NCBI GenBank assembly: GCA_023435705.1
Contig: JAEYRH010000016.1
Coordinates: forward strand, 248,001-312,000
Direction of reading: 5' to 3'
DNA from: Bacillota bacterium
GTDB lineage: Bacteria > Bacillota > Clostridia > Christensenellales > UMGS416
Length of the DNA stretch: 64,000 bases
The position numbers were made by a program, and so were the translations under genes. The first letter of the stretch is position 1; each line of letters starts with the position of its first letter. This document shows, piece by piece, positions 31,110 through 39,138 of this stretch. Under the pieces are notes generated by a model, which saw nothing but the letters and a program-made list of their open reading frames with translations, ran no database searches and was not told where the DNA came from.

Positions 31110-32354
31110 ATGAAGAAGCTCGCCGCAGTGGTCCTGTCTGCTATGATGCTTGTTCTCTTTACCGGGTGCGACATGTTTCCGGTGCCTTCTGATCCCTACG
31201 GAAAACCCACAGCAACGGTTGTGCCCACAACTGAGCCTGCTGCATCATCGGAAATAAGCGCAACAACTGCACCCACAATAGCGCCGGTGACGGTAGCCAC
31301 CACTGCTCCCACAGAAGAGCAGACACAGACTGATTCACCCAATAGCTCACCCACTACCTCCTCAACGCCGGCGCCAACACCCACACCGGACCCGACCGAG
31401 GGTATGATATTCCCCGATAGTGACGACAGACTGCTGATGTGGGACGAGCTGATCAGCCTATCCGCCGAAAAACTTGACTTGGCCCGCAACGAGATCTTTG
31501 CACGCGCCGGATACTCATTCACGAAGGATTATTATCAAGAGTATTATGAAAAATTGGCTTGGTACGATAAGGACCCGGGTTTCAGTGAAAGTAAGTTTAC
31601 TGACATCCAGCACGCCAATATCACGTTGCTCCGTGCTGCAGAGGGGGCAATCAAAGGTCAATTGATTGAAATAAAGTCAGGCACCAAGCTGGATTATGAT
31701 CAGGACGGCAATCTGGAAACGCTCATCTTCAGTTCCCCAGATGAAAATCATATGAACCTCAAAATCAAAGATGGTTCATCGTCTACAGCATGGAGTATTG
31801 AGTGCACTGAGCCGAGCAAAAAGGTCTATCTTGGCGATATCGATATGAAAGATGGCATTCTCGATCTGTTTGTGGACGAATTTGGGCCTAGCGATGACTA
31901 CCTGGTTTATGTGGCGGGCATTCAGCACAAGTCCTTCCTAAACCGTGAAACAGTTCCTGGCACCATCAAGCAGTTGAAGTTGGATAAAAAAGGCTCAATC
32001 TCCACCAGCAAGCGCATGAACATCCTGATGACCTGGTTTTGCAGCGTAAAATATAAGCTGAACCAAGCAGGTAAGCTGGTTTTCGTCGCGCAAACCGGTT
32101 ATTCCATGGGCAACTTCAAGTGTAAAACAAAAGTTGCATTATCACTAAAAGCGAAAGCAGTATCGTCCAGCACAATAGCCCTCATCGTGCCAGCTGGTAC
32201 AGATGTATCTTTAGTTTCAACCGATGACAAGCACTGGATCAAAATCAAGACTTCTTCCGGTGAAGGATGGCTGGAAATGGAGAATGCTTTTACGTTGATG
32301 AACCCCAACATTCCTGGCATTGATGCATTCGACGGTCTTGTTCTGGCCGACTAG
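31110..32354 (+). CDS. YARHG-domain lipoprotein with C-terminal SH3-like region
   Basis: This 414-residue surface lipoprotein has signal peptide MKKLAAVVLSAMMLVLFTGC with the lipobox Cys at residue 20. A Thr/Pro/Ser/Ala linker of about 85 residues follows. The YARHG domain (LDLARNEIFARAGYSF and YYEKLAWYDKDPGFSESKF, about residues 125-180) is a small extracellular domain known from peptidase- and envelope-associated proteins. The C-terminal part ends in DKHWIKIKTSSGEGWLEMEN, like a bacterial SH3 wall-binding strand pair. GGAG precedes the ATG, and TATAAT at 31061-31066 is a probable -10. Its role is presumably at the cell envelope; no enzymatic motif is seen. Confidence 0.82.
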   Translation: MKKLAAVVLSAMMLVLFTGCDMFPVPSDPYGKPTATVVPTTEPAASSEISATTAPTIAPVTVATTAPTEEQTQTDSPNSSPTTSSTPAPTPTPDPTEGMIFPDSDDRLLMWDELISLSAEKLDLARNEIFARAGYSFTKDYYQEYYEKLAWYDKDPGFSESKFTDIQHANITLLRAAEGAIKGQLIEIKSGTKLDYDQDGNLETLIFSSPDENHMNLKIKDGSSSTAWSIECTEPSKKVYLGDIDMKDGILDLFVDEFGPSDDYLVYVAGIQHKSFLNRETVPGTIKQLKLDKKGSISTSKRMNILMTWFCSVKYKLNQAGKLVFVAQTGYSMGNFKCKTKVALSLKAKAVSSSTIALIVPAGTDVSLVSTDDKHWIKIKTSSGEGWLEMENAFTLMNPNIPGIDAFDGLVLAD

Positions 32355-32367
32355 GAAATGATGCTTT

Positions 32368-32412
32368 ACGCGCGGGCGAATGAGAATGGTTCGCCCGCGC
32401 GTCTTGTTACTT
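32368..32412 (+). terminator. Terminator between the YARHG lipoprotein and convergent sigK
   Basis: A perfect 13-bp GC-rich stem (ACGCGCGGGCGAA / TTCGCCCGCGCGT) with a 9-base loop, then CTTGTTACTTT. It ends next to the sigK stop and probably serves both genes. Confidence 0.8.
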
Positions 32413-33122
32413 TACTCAGGCATGTCACTTTCGGGAAATAATCCATTCAACACTTCGATTGCCTTTTTTTCGATTCTTGACACATAAGAGCGTGATATTC
32501 CCAGCAGCTTGCCAATCTCTCTTTGCGTGAGCCTTTTGCATCCACGAAGACCATATCGGTAAAAAATGACTTTTTGCTCCCGATCATTGAGACTTTTGAT
32601 GATCATATCGCCGAGCTTTTCCATTTGCATTTTAAGATCCACCTTGTCAATTACGTCATCCTGGCCGGTGCCAAGCACATCGATCAAGGAAATCTCGTTC
32701 CCTTCTTTGTCGACACCTATGGGTTCTTGAATATATACCTCATTCTTTTCTTTTTTTGCAGAGCGGATCGTCATCAAAATTTCATTGTCTATGCAGCGTG
32801 CGGCATAGGTGGCAAGTTGCGTGCCCTTTTTACGGTTGAATGTATTGACTGCTTTGATCAGGCCGATGGTGCCGATGGAGATCAAATCATCCATATCCTT
32901 ACCGCATCCGTTGTATTTTTTTGCAACATGGACAACCAGCCGAAGATTCCGCTCAATTAAGGTCTGTCTTGCTTCTGCGTCGCCGTGTAAATGTCGCTCA
33001 ATGCATTGTGCTTCCTCTTCAGATGTGAGCGGTTGCGGAAAGTAATTTCCCTTTTCAATGTAAGACGTGAGAAACAGCAGATCGTGCATGAATTGTCGCA
33101 GGATATCGGCCGGTATAAACAT
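32412..33122 (-). CDS. sigK: Sporulation sigma factor SigK
   Basis: SigK directs late mother-cell transcription during spore coat and cortex formation. The 236-residue protein shares the SigK-specific run FLTSYIEKGNYFPQPLTSEEE (cited by position, residues 17-37), region 2 with ERNLRLVVHVAKKYNG and DLISIGTIGLIKAVNTF, PIGVDKEGNEISLIDVL, and region 4 with TQREIGKLLGISRSYVSRIEKKA. The first 19 residues before SYIEKGN look like a pro-sequence as in Bacillus pro-SigK. ATG at 33122 with GGGGGAG upstream is used. The gene is intact, with no skin-type element splitting it. A minus-strand CATATAAT (33161-33154) upstream resembles a SigE -10. Confidence 0.92.
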   Translation of the reverse strand: MFIPADILRQFMHDLLFLTSYIEKGNYFPQPLTSEEEAQCIERHLHGDAEARQTLIERNLRLVVHVAKKYNGCGKDMDDLISIGTIGLIKAVNTFNRKKGTQLATYAARCIDNEILMTIRSAKKEKNEVYIQEPIGVDKEGNEISLIDVLGTGQDDVIDKVDLKMQMEKLGDMIIKSLNDREQKVIFYRYGLRGCKRLTQREIGKLLGISRSYVSRIEKKAIEVLNGLFPESDMPE

Positions 33123-33207
33123 AAGCCTCACTCCCCCCATTTGTTAACCATACATTATATGCCGGAGGGGTGCTGTTGATTGATGGTGTGTCGTGAAATT
33201 CAAAGTA

Positions 33208-33238
33208 CAAAAAACCCGTCTCTCTGGTAGAGACGGGT
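33208..33238 (-). terminator. Terminator of the rnj-lysO-mltG operon
   Basis: ACCCGTCTCT, loop ACCAG (minus strand), AGAGACGGGT, then TTTTTTG, 36 bases after the mltG stop. Confidence 0.92.
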
Positions 33239-33273
33239 GGCAGTAGCTGCAGATACCTTTTATCACATCAGAT

Positions 33274-34479
33274 CTAGTTGTTGTTTTCTTTATCGTATGC
33301 TTCCCACAGGGGCTTGTACTTCTTGACAGCTTTGTCATGGGCAGCCTTTGTCTTGTTAAACTCAAGTTTGCCGGTTGCCGGGTCCGTGAGAACAAAGTAA
33401 AGATACTTCTCCTTCACATATTGCTCATCAGGATAAAGGGCCGCATGAATGGCCTTCTGGCCGGGGTTTGATATCGGGCCCAATGGCAGCCCCTTGTTTT
33501 TGTAGGTATTGTACGGAGAATTCACAGATATATCATCATTACTCAATGACAATTTGCCTGACCTTAAAACATATTGCACCGTCACATCAGACCCAAGCGC
33601 AATCTTGCCCTTAAGCCGGTTGTGGAAAACTGCAGATATTTTGGTAAAATCGTCTGTTTTGCCTTCCCTCTCGATGATTGACGCCAATGTCAGCACTTGG
33701 TCTACTGTCATGTCCAGTTGCTTAGCCCTTGCGATCATTGAATCGGTGATCACAGAATTGGTTTTCGCAAGCATTTTGTTGATAATATCATCTTCTGTTG
33801 AACCCACATAAATTTCATATTTGGCCGGAAAGAGATAACCCTCCAGCACATAAAAACGTTTTGAACTGTCTTTTGTCTTAATGGCGTCCTGCACAAACGC
33901 ATACTTTGTGAAACTTGTACCGCTTTTGCACAGCTCCAGGAATTTCTTCGTATCTGTGAGAATTTTCTGCTTTTGTAGTAAAGCAGCGGTTTGTTCCACT
34001 GTGCTGCCCTCTGGGATGATGAACGTAGTGACCGCAGTAGCAGGCTGCCCTGCTGCAAGCTTTTCCATAATCTCAGGAACAGTCATCGAACCGTCCAGCA
34101 CATATCGCCCGGCCTTGATACGGCTACCAAAACCGGAAAAGTCCACATAGTATTTGAACACCTTGGCGCTGCGCACCAGTTGCTTGTTTTCCAGAAGCAA
34201 GGAAATCTTATTCAGCGACATTCCTTTGGGAATGATGATCTCTTGTGGCGGAGCGGTTTGGCTTCCAGGCGGGGAGATATAATGGGAGTTAATATAGTGA
34301 TAAGAATACAGCCCGATTGCGCCAACTATTAGCAGGCTGCTTATGAATATCAAGACAGAGCGCGTAAAACTCCAAATGCCATGCAACACAGTGCGGGTAT
34401 CCAAACGAAGCGCTGAGCCGGTTTGCGGCTCATACGGTTCATTCGGAATATAGTTGCTGCTGTTGCGATGTTCCATCAA
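33274..34479 (-). CDS. mltG: Endolytic murein transglycosylase MltG
   Basis: MltG cuts nascent peptidoglycan strands and ends glycan polymerisation. This 401-residue YceG-like protein has a cytoplasmic N-terminus, one transmembrane helix (about residues 38-58), a LysM-like segment (IIIPKGMSLNKISLLLE) and the catalytic domain with the active-site Glu in LASIIEREGK and the conserved SPYNTYKNKGLPLGPISNPG cited as about residues 320-339. Its ATG overlaps the upstream lysO stop by four bases, so it belongs to the rnj-lysO-mltG unit. Confidence 0.94.
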   Translation of the reverse strand: MMEHRNSSNYIPNEPYEPQTGSALRLDTRTVLHGIWSFTRSVLIFISSLLIVGAIGLYSYHYINSHYISPPGSQTAPPQEIIIPKGMSLNKISLLLENKQLVRSAKVFKYYVDFSGFGSRIKAGRYVLDGSMTVPEIMEKLAAGQPATAVTTFIIPEGSTVEQTAALLQKQKILTDTKKFLELCKSGTSFTKYAFVQDAIKTKDSSKRFYVLEGYLFPAKYEIYVGSTEDDIINKMLAKTNSVITDSMIARAKQLDMTVDQVLTLASIIEREGKTDDFTKISAVFHNRLKGKIALGSDVTVQYVLRSGKLSLSNDDISVNSPYNTYKNKGLPLGPISNPGQKAIHAALYPDEQYVKEKYLYFVLTDPATGKLEFNKTKAAHDKAVKKYKPLWEAYDKENNN

Positions 34480-35081
34480 CTCACTCCGGCAAAGTACAGA
34501 ATGATTGTAATAGCGGCCGGCGCCATTACCGATAGTATAACACCATGTATAAATGATTGTATAGCATAATCAGATCCGGAAGCTTTGACAATGACTGGCA
34601 GTGTTGTATCCATCGACGTTGCGCCTCCTGCCGCTATGCCAGCCCATGGATGAATAAACCGCGCGGCAACCGGTATAAACACGATTGCCAAGACTTCTCG
34701 GATAACATTGGATAGAAATGCGATTGCAGACAGTGATGTGTCATATCGGGCCAGCATCACCGAAGACAATGAATACCACCCGAATCCAGCGCCGACTGCA
34801 GCTCCCTGCCAAACCTTCATATGAAGCAGTTGGCCGGTAATCAATCCGCCCAACACACTTCCTGCAGCAGCCAGGGCTGGGAGTGCCAAAAAACCCAGGC
34901 CCAACTCCTTCAGGCTCTGCCGCAAGCCCTTTTTTATACCAAGCTCAAGCCCAACAAAAAATAGCATCGCACAAAGCAAGAAGGATATGCAATCATCCAT
35001 GGTGAATGGCATTGAGATTGCCGGCGTCAATATTCCTGCCGCGAAGCCAACTGCCAGGCAAAGGGCGATAAGAATCGTCAT
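34476..35081 (-). CDS. LysO-family lysine exporter, C-terminal half as separate protein
   Basis: This 201-residue hydrophobic protein matches the C-terminal half of LysO (YbjE, DUF340), an exporter of lysine and toxic analogues. About six hydrophobic segments are visible, with the conserved GFGWYSLSSVMLARYDTSLSAIAFLSNVIRE (about residues 100-130) and GGATSMDTTLPVIVKASG blocks that carry charged residues inside the membrane. ATG at 35081 shares a base with the stop of the gene for the N-terminal half (TGATG), and GGAGGA lies upstream. Split LysO genes occur in Clostridia. Confidence 0.85.
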   Translation of the reverse strand: MTILIALCLAVGFAAGILTPAISMPFTMDDCISFLLCAMLFFVGLELGIKKGLRQSLKELGLGFLALPALAAAGSVLGGLITGQLLHMKVWQGAAVGAGFGWYSLSSVMLARYDTSLSAIAFLSNVIREVLAIVFIPVAARFIHPWAGIAAGGATSMDTTLPVIVKASGSDYAIQSFIHGVILSVMAPAAITIILYFAGVS

Positions 35082-35371
35082 CAATTGTCTTTCCTCCGGC
35101 GGAAAGCTTTCAATGCCGCAAAACCACCAGCGAAAAGCATACTTCCCAGTGTGCACCCGACACCCAAGGCAAGAGATCCGGCGCCAAGTGAGCCAAACTG
35201 AGCAACGATATTACTGTCGCTGCCCAGCTTAAGTCCAAGCAGAAAAATCAACAGGAACAAGATGATTGTTACAGCCAGGCCTGAAAATTTCACGAAGCTA
35301 TCCGGCAAACGTGCAACGCGGCCGACCACAAAGCCGGCCGCGAGGAAGACAACAAGCAGGAGCGTTGGCAT
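35081..35371 (-). CDS. LysO-family lysine exporter, N-terminal half as separate protein
   Basis: This 96-residue protein has three hydrophobic segments and corresponds to the N-terminal part of LysO: GFVVGRVARLP, then LLIFLLGLKLGSD, ending in a basic ARRR-like tail (FRRRKDN). It starts one base after the rnj stop and is coupled by overlapping stop/start codons to the C-terminal half. The two subunits presumably assemble into one transporter. Confidence 0.82.
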   Translation of the reverse strand: MPTLLLVVFLAAGFVVGRVARLPDSFVKFSGLAVTIILFLLIFLLGLKLGSDSNIVAQFGSLGAGSLALGVGCTLGSMLFAGGFAALKAFRRRKDN

Positions 35372-35372
35372 A

Positions 35373-37046
35373 CTAGATCTCCACCACCACAGGCAGAATC
35401 ATCGGACTGCGCTTTGTTTTCTCATACAGATACTTTCGGAGAGCATTTCGCAGATCTGACTTGATTGTTGCCATCTCTACCGACTTCTTGCTGTGTACCT
35501 TTTCCAGGTGATTGACAATGATCTTTTTTACTTCTTCCATAATGGCGTCGTTTTCTTTGACGTATACAAAGCCCCTGGATATGATCTCCGGAGGAGCCAG
35601 CAGCGTGCCTTCGTCCTTCGAGATGGTCATCACGACGACCAACAGCCCGTCCTGGGCAAGGTGCTTGCGGTCGCGAAGCACCACATTGCCCACATCACCG
35701 ATACCAAACCCATCCACCAGTACGCTGCCGGCCTGCACCGTGTCAGATTTTACCGGGGGCCTGCCATTGGCAAATTCAATTACATGGCCGTTTTGTGGGA
35801 TTATGATGCTTTTCGGCGACATCCCAAGAGACTCTGCAAGCAATGCATGTTGTTTCAAATGCCGGTACTCCCCGTGCGCGGGGATGAAATATTTGGGCTT
35901 GACCAGCGTATGGATCAGCTTCAGTTCCTCACGGCAGGCATGGCCGGATGCATGGATCTCCTCCAGTGCATCGTAGATTACGTGCGCCCCAAGCCGGAAG
36001 AGTTGATCGATCACGCGGCTGACGTATTTCTCATTTCCCGGGATGGGTGAAGCAGAGAAAATCACCGTATCACCGGGACGGATCTCAACCTGGCTGTGTT
36101 CACCGCCGGCCATGCGCACCAAGCCAGACATCGGTTCACCTTGGCTGCCGGTGGTAATGACAACCAAGCGCCTGTCATTGAGATTCTTCACCTTATCCAG
36201 CGGTACGAGCATGTCATCTTTCACCTTGAGGTAGCCCAGCTCCTGGGCCATTTTTGCGATTTTGATCATACTGCGGCCGGCAAAGCAAACCTTGCGGCTG
36301 TAGCGCATGGCGCTATCAATGATCTGCTGTATGCGGTGGATGTTGGAAGCGAATGTGGAAATGATGATTCTTCCCCTGGATTCGCGGAAGAAGCCATCCA
36401 GATTGACCCCAACATTTTTTTCTGACATGGAGTATCCATGACGCTCAACATTGGTGCTGTCTGCCATCAGTAGCAGAACACCCTCCTGCCCCAATTCGGC
36501 AAACCGTGCAAGATCCATCACCTCGCCGTCGATGGGTGTGTAATCCACCTTGAAGTCACTGGTGAACACCACCCGCCCCACCGGCGTGGATATTGCCAAC
36601 GCCACGGAGCCGAGGATACTATGTGTGGTTTTGATGAATTCCACTGTGAAACAACCCAGATTCACCTTGTCCTTGGGCGCAATCTGATTGAATACTACAT
36701 TGTTAATGCCATTTTCTGCAAGTTTGTATTGCGAGAGCATAATGGTGAGCTTCGTGCCATACACAGGCACATTGAGTGTCTTCATTACATAAGGCAGCGC
36801 TCCGATATGATCCTCATGCCCGTGTGTCAGAATGATGGCGCGCACCTTTTGTTTGTTCTTTTCCAGATAGGAGATATCGGGAATCACCAGATCGATACCC
36901 GGCATCTCCTCTGTTGGGAATGACAGACCAGCATCCACTACAATAATGTCGTTGCCGCACTCAAAGGCGGTCATGTTTTTGCCGATTTCCTCCACTCCGC
37001 CCAGCGGAATGACTCTGAGCCCTGACGAGGGCTTCCTCTTTGCCAT
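35373..37046 (-). CDS. rnj: Ribonuclease J
   Basis: RNase J is a beta-CASP metallo-beta-lactamase ribonuclease with 5'-exonuclease and endonuclease activity, central to mRNA turnover and rRNA maturation. The 557-residue protein has the metal motif THGHEDHIGA, downstream metal residues in TTHSILGSVALAI, the beta-CASP motif region VITTGSQGEPMSGLVRMA, and HASGHACREELKLI and FIPAHGEYRHLKQHA near the end. ATG at 37046 with GGAGG upstream is preferred. It is the first gene of an operon that continues with lysO and mltG and has an unusually long leader. Confidence 0.95.
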   Translation of the reverse strand: MAKRKPSSGLRVIPLGGVEEIGKNMTAFECGNDIIVVDAGLSFPTEEMPGIDLVIPDISYLEKNKQKVRAIILTHGHEDHIGALPYVMKTLNVPVYGTKLTIMLSQYKLAENGINNVVFNQIAPKDKVNLGCFTVEFIKTTHSILGSVALAISTPVGRVVFTSDFKVDYTPIDGEVMDLARFAELGQEGVLLLMADSTNVERHGYSMSEKNVGVNLDGFFRESRGRIIISTFASNIHRIQQIIDSAMRYSRKVCFAGRSMIKIAKMAQELGYLKVKDDMLVPLDKVKNLNDRRLVVITTGSQGEPMSGLVRMAGGEHSQVEIRPGDTVIFSASPIPGNEKYVSRVIDQLFRLGAHVIYDALEEIHASGHACREELKLIHTLVKPKYFIPAHGEYRHLKQHALLAESLGMSPKSIIIPQNGHVIEFANGRPPVKSDTVQAGSVLVDGFGIGDVGNVVLRDRKHLAQDGLLVVVMTISKDEGTLLAPPEIISRGFVYVKENDAIMEEVKKIIVNHLEKVHSKKSVEMATIKSDLRNALRKYLYEKTKRSPMILPVVVEI

Positions 37047-37301
37047 AATAAAGTACCTCCAAATCAATGTAACATTATAAGGATTGCCAAGAAGCGGATC
37101 ATAAGAACATGATCACAGGCAATCATCACTCATACTTTGTCTGAAACTTTGTTTCAGAATCTATCCGCAGATCACTGCAGCTATCTATCCGGCCAAGGCC
37201 GGTTCAATCCTATCACAGAATCATGAGAATCCGAATGGCGTCTGGTTCTTATCGGGAGATCATCATGATGTGGTGCTTATGCAAACACGATTATTATTAT
37301 A
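37047..37301 (-). promoter_or_regulatory. rnj promoter and long structured leader
   Basis: The 334 bases between hydA and rnj hold the hydA terminator (37308-37351), a TATAAT at 37301-37296 with only a weak -35, and a leader of about 240 bases. The leader contains two perfect short hairpins, CTGAAAC-TTT-GTTTCAG (37141-37157) and CCGGCC-AA-GGCCGG (37189-37202), the heptamer CTATCCG twice (37161, 37185), and then the rnj ribosome-binding site. No U-tract, T-box or known riboswitch motif is visible. A long leader on a nuclease gene is consistent with autoregulation, but that is inference. Confidence 0.5.
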
Positions 37302-37307
37302 CCATAT

Positions 37308-37351
37308 TGTGGAGAAAAGCGAACCCCCTCCCCAAGCAATTGGGGAGAGGG
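37308..37351 (-). terminator. Terminator of the hydABC operon
   Basis: On the minus strand a 10-bp stem of C/G runs with one mismatch and an 8-base loop is followed by TTCGCTTTTC, 30 bases after the hydA stop. Confidence 0.75.
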
Positions 37352-37380
37352 CAATGAGATGTTTTTGCAGATCGCCGTAA

Positions 37381-39123
37381 TTAATCCAAATACAGCTTGC
37401 GCTTTTTGTATGTGGTGTGCAGCAATTCGTGAGACTTGTGGCTGCCGGGCTTTCCGAAATACTCCTCATAGATCTTTTTGATGGAGGGGTTTTCGTGAGA
37501 CTTGCGCAACGGCAGGTTGCGGTCTTCCTCATAGATGGCCTTGGCCCTTTCCTTGCGCACATCGGTATGGAACTTCACCTCGTCGGAGACCAGCGGCTGG
37601 CCGCCGCCGGTCACGCAACCGCCAGGGCAGGCCATGATCTCAATGAAATGATAGCTCTTTTCGCAGCTCTTGATCGAGTCCAAAAGCTTGCGGGCGTTGG
37701 CGGTGCCGTGGGCCACTGCCACATGCAAGGGCAGGTCACCCACCATCACGGTGGCTTCTTTCACGCCATCCACACCGCGCACAGCGGTGAGCTCAATATC
37801 CTGCAAGGGCTTGCCGGTTACGATCTCATGCACGGTGCGCACAGCAGCTTCCATCACGCCGCCGGTTGCTCCGAAGATCACAGCCGCGCCGGTGCTGTCG
37901 CCCAGCACCTCATCATACTTCTCGTCTGGCAGACGGACAAAGTCAATGTTTTGCTGCTTGATCATGCGGGCAAGCTCGCGGGTGGTGATGGAAATGTCCA
38001 CATCGGGATAGCCGGTGCTGGAAAGCTCGGTGCGCTGCGCTTCAAACTTCTTGGCCGTGCAGGGCATCACGGAGACAACCACAATCTTTTCCGGATCAAT
38101 GCCGTTCTTTTCTGCGTAATAGCTCTTGATCACTGCGCCCATCATCTGCTGCGGCGATTTGCATGTGGAAAGATTTGGCAGGAACTCAGGGTAATAATGC
38201 TCGCAGAACTTTACCCAGCCGGGGCTGCAGGAGGTGATCATCGGCAACGCGCCGCCATCCTTCAGGCGCTCGAGCAGCTCGGTGCCTTCCTCCATGATTG
38301 TGAGGTCGGCAGCAAAGTCGGTATCAAACACCTTTGCAAAGCCCATGCGGCGAAGAGCCGCAACCATCTTGCCAGTCACGCGGCTGCCCATCGGCAGGCC
38401 AAACTCCTCACCCAGCGCCACGCGCACGGCGGGGGCCGTCTGCACGACCACATGTTTGTCGGTGTCGCGGAGTGCTTCCCACACGTCGTCAGTGTAGTCA
38501 CGCTCATAAATCGCGCCCACCGGGCAGGCCTGGATGCACTGGCCGCAGTTGATGCAAGGTGCATCACCCAGGCTCATCTGGAAGGGCGGCTCGATGATTG
38601 TATCAAACCCACGCTCAGTCGCGCCAATGGCAGACACACCCTGAATGTCGCCGCATGCAGCCACACAGCGGCGGCACAGCACGCACTTGTTAGGGTCGCG
38701 CACGATGGAGGGCGAAGTCTCATCCTTCTTATAGTCATTGGAGCTGCCTTCGAAGCGGATTTCTTCGATGCCAAACTCATGGGAAAGCCTCTGCAACTCG
38801 CACTGGCCGCTGCGGATGCAGGTGAGGCACTTCTTCTCATGGTTGGAGAGGATCAGCTCCAGGTTGAGCTTGCGGGCTTCCTTTACCTCATCGGTGTTGG
38901 TTTTTACATTCATGCCGTTTTCAGCAGGAAGAATGCAGGCTGCCTGCAGCATCCTGGCACCGGTGTTGACCACGCAAATGCGGCAGGAACCGATGCAGTT
39001 CACATTCTTCAGGTAGCACAGCGTGGGGATATAGACGCCCACCTTCCTGGCAGCTTCCAGCACTGTAGTGCCCCTCGGCACCTCCACTTTGATGCCGTCT
39101 ATCGTCAAACTTACGTTTTCCAT
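37381..39123 (-). CDS. hydA: [FeFe]-hydrogenase catalytic subunit HydA/HndD (NAD(P)-linked, bifurcating type)
   Basis: This subunit carries the H-cluster that makes or oxidises H2. In order the 580 residues contain a plant-type [2Fe-2S] domain (Cys36, 47, 50, 63), a His-Cys3 cluster in HEKKCLTCIRSGQC, two [4Fe-4S] motifs (CVLCRRCVAAC; CINCGQCIQACP), the H-domain with L1 TSCSPGW (near 296), L2 MPCTAKKFE (near 352) and L3 MACPGGCVTGGGQP (near 494), and a small-subunit-like tail ending LLHTTYKKR. With the NuoF- and NuoE-like genes upstream it matches electron-bifurcating HydABC or Hnd complexes that use NADH and reduced ferredoxin together. The H-cluster maturases HydEFG are not in the window. 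Confidence 0.95.
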   Translation of the reverse strand: MENVSLTIDGIKVEVPRGTTVLEAARKVGVYIPTLCYLKNVNCIGSCRICVVNTGARMLQAACILPAENGMNVKTNTDEVKEARKLNLELILSNHEKKCLTCIRSGQCELQRLSHEFGIEEIRFEGSSNDYKKDETSPSIVRDPNKCVLCRRCVAACGDIQGVSAIGATERGFDTIIEPPFQMSLGDAPCINCGQCIQACPVGAIYERDYTDDVWEALRDTDKHVVVQTAPAVRVALGEEFGLPMGSRVTGKMVAALRRMGFAKVFDTDFAADLTIMEEGTELLERLKDGGALPMITSCSPGWVKFCEHYYPEFLPNLSTCKSPQQMMGAVIKSYYAEKNGIDPEKIVVVSVMPCTAKKFEAQRTELSSTGYPDVDISITTRELARMIKQQNIDFVRLPDEKYDEVLGDSTGAAVIFGATGGVMEAAVRTVHEIVTGKPLQDIELTAVRGVDGVKEATVMVGDLPLHVAVAHGTANARKLLDSIKSCEKSYHFIEIMACPGGCVTGGGQPLVSDEVKFHTDVRKERAKAIYEEDRNLPLRKSHENPSIKKIYEEYFGKPGSHKSHELLHTTYKKRKLYLD

Positions 39124-39138
39124 CGGTCACAGCCTCCC

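Noticed and set aside
32412..33122. Calling the sigma factor SigE.
   Set aside because: The FPQPLTSEEE run, length and region 4 match SigK; SigE is normally encoded beside spoIIGA and sigG, which are absent here.
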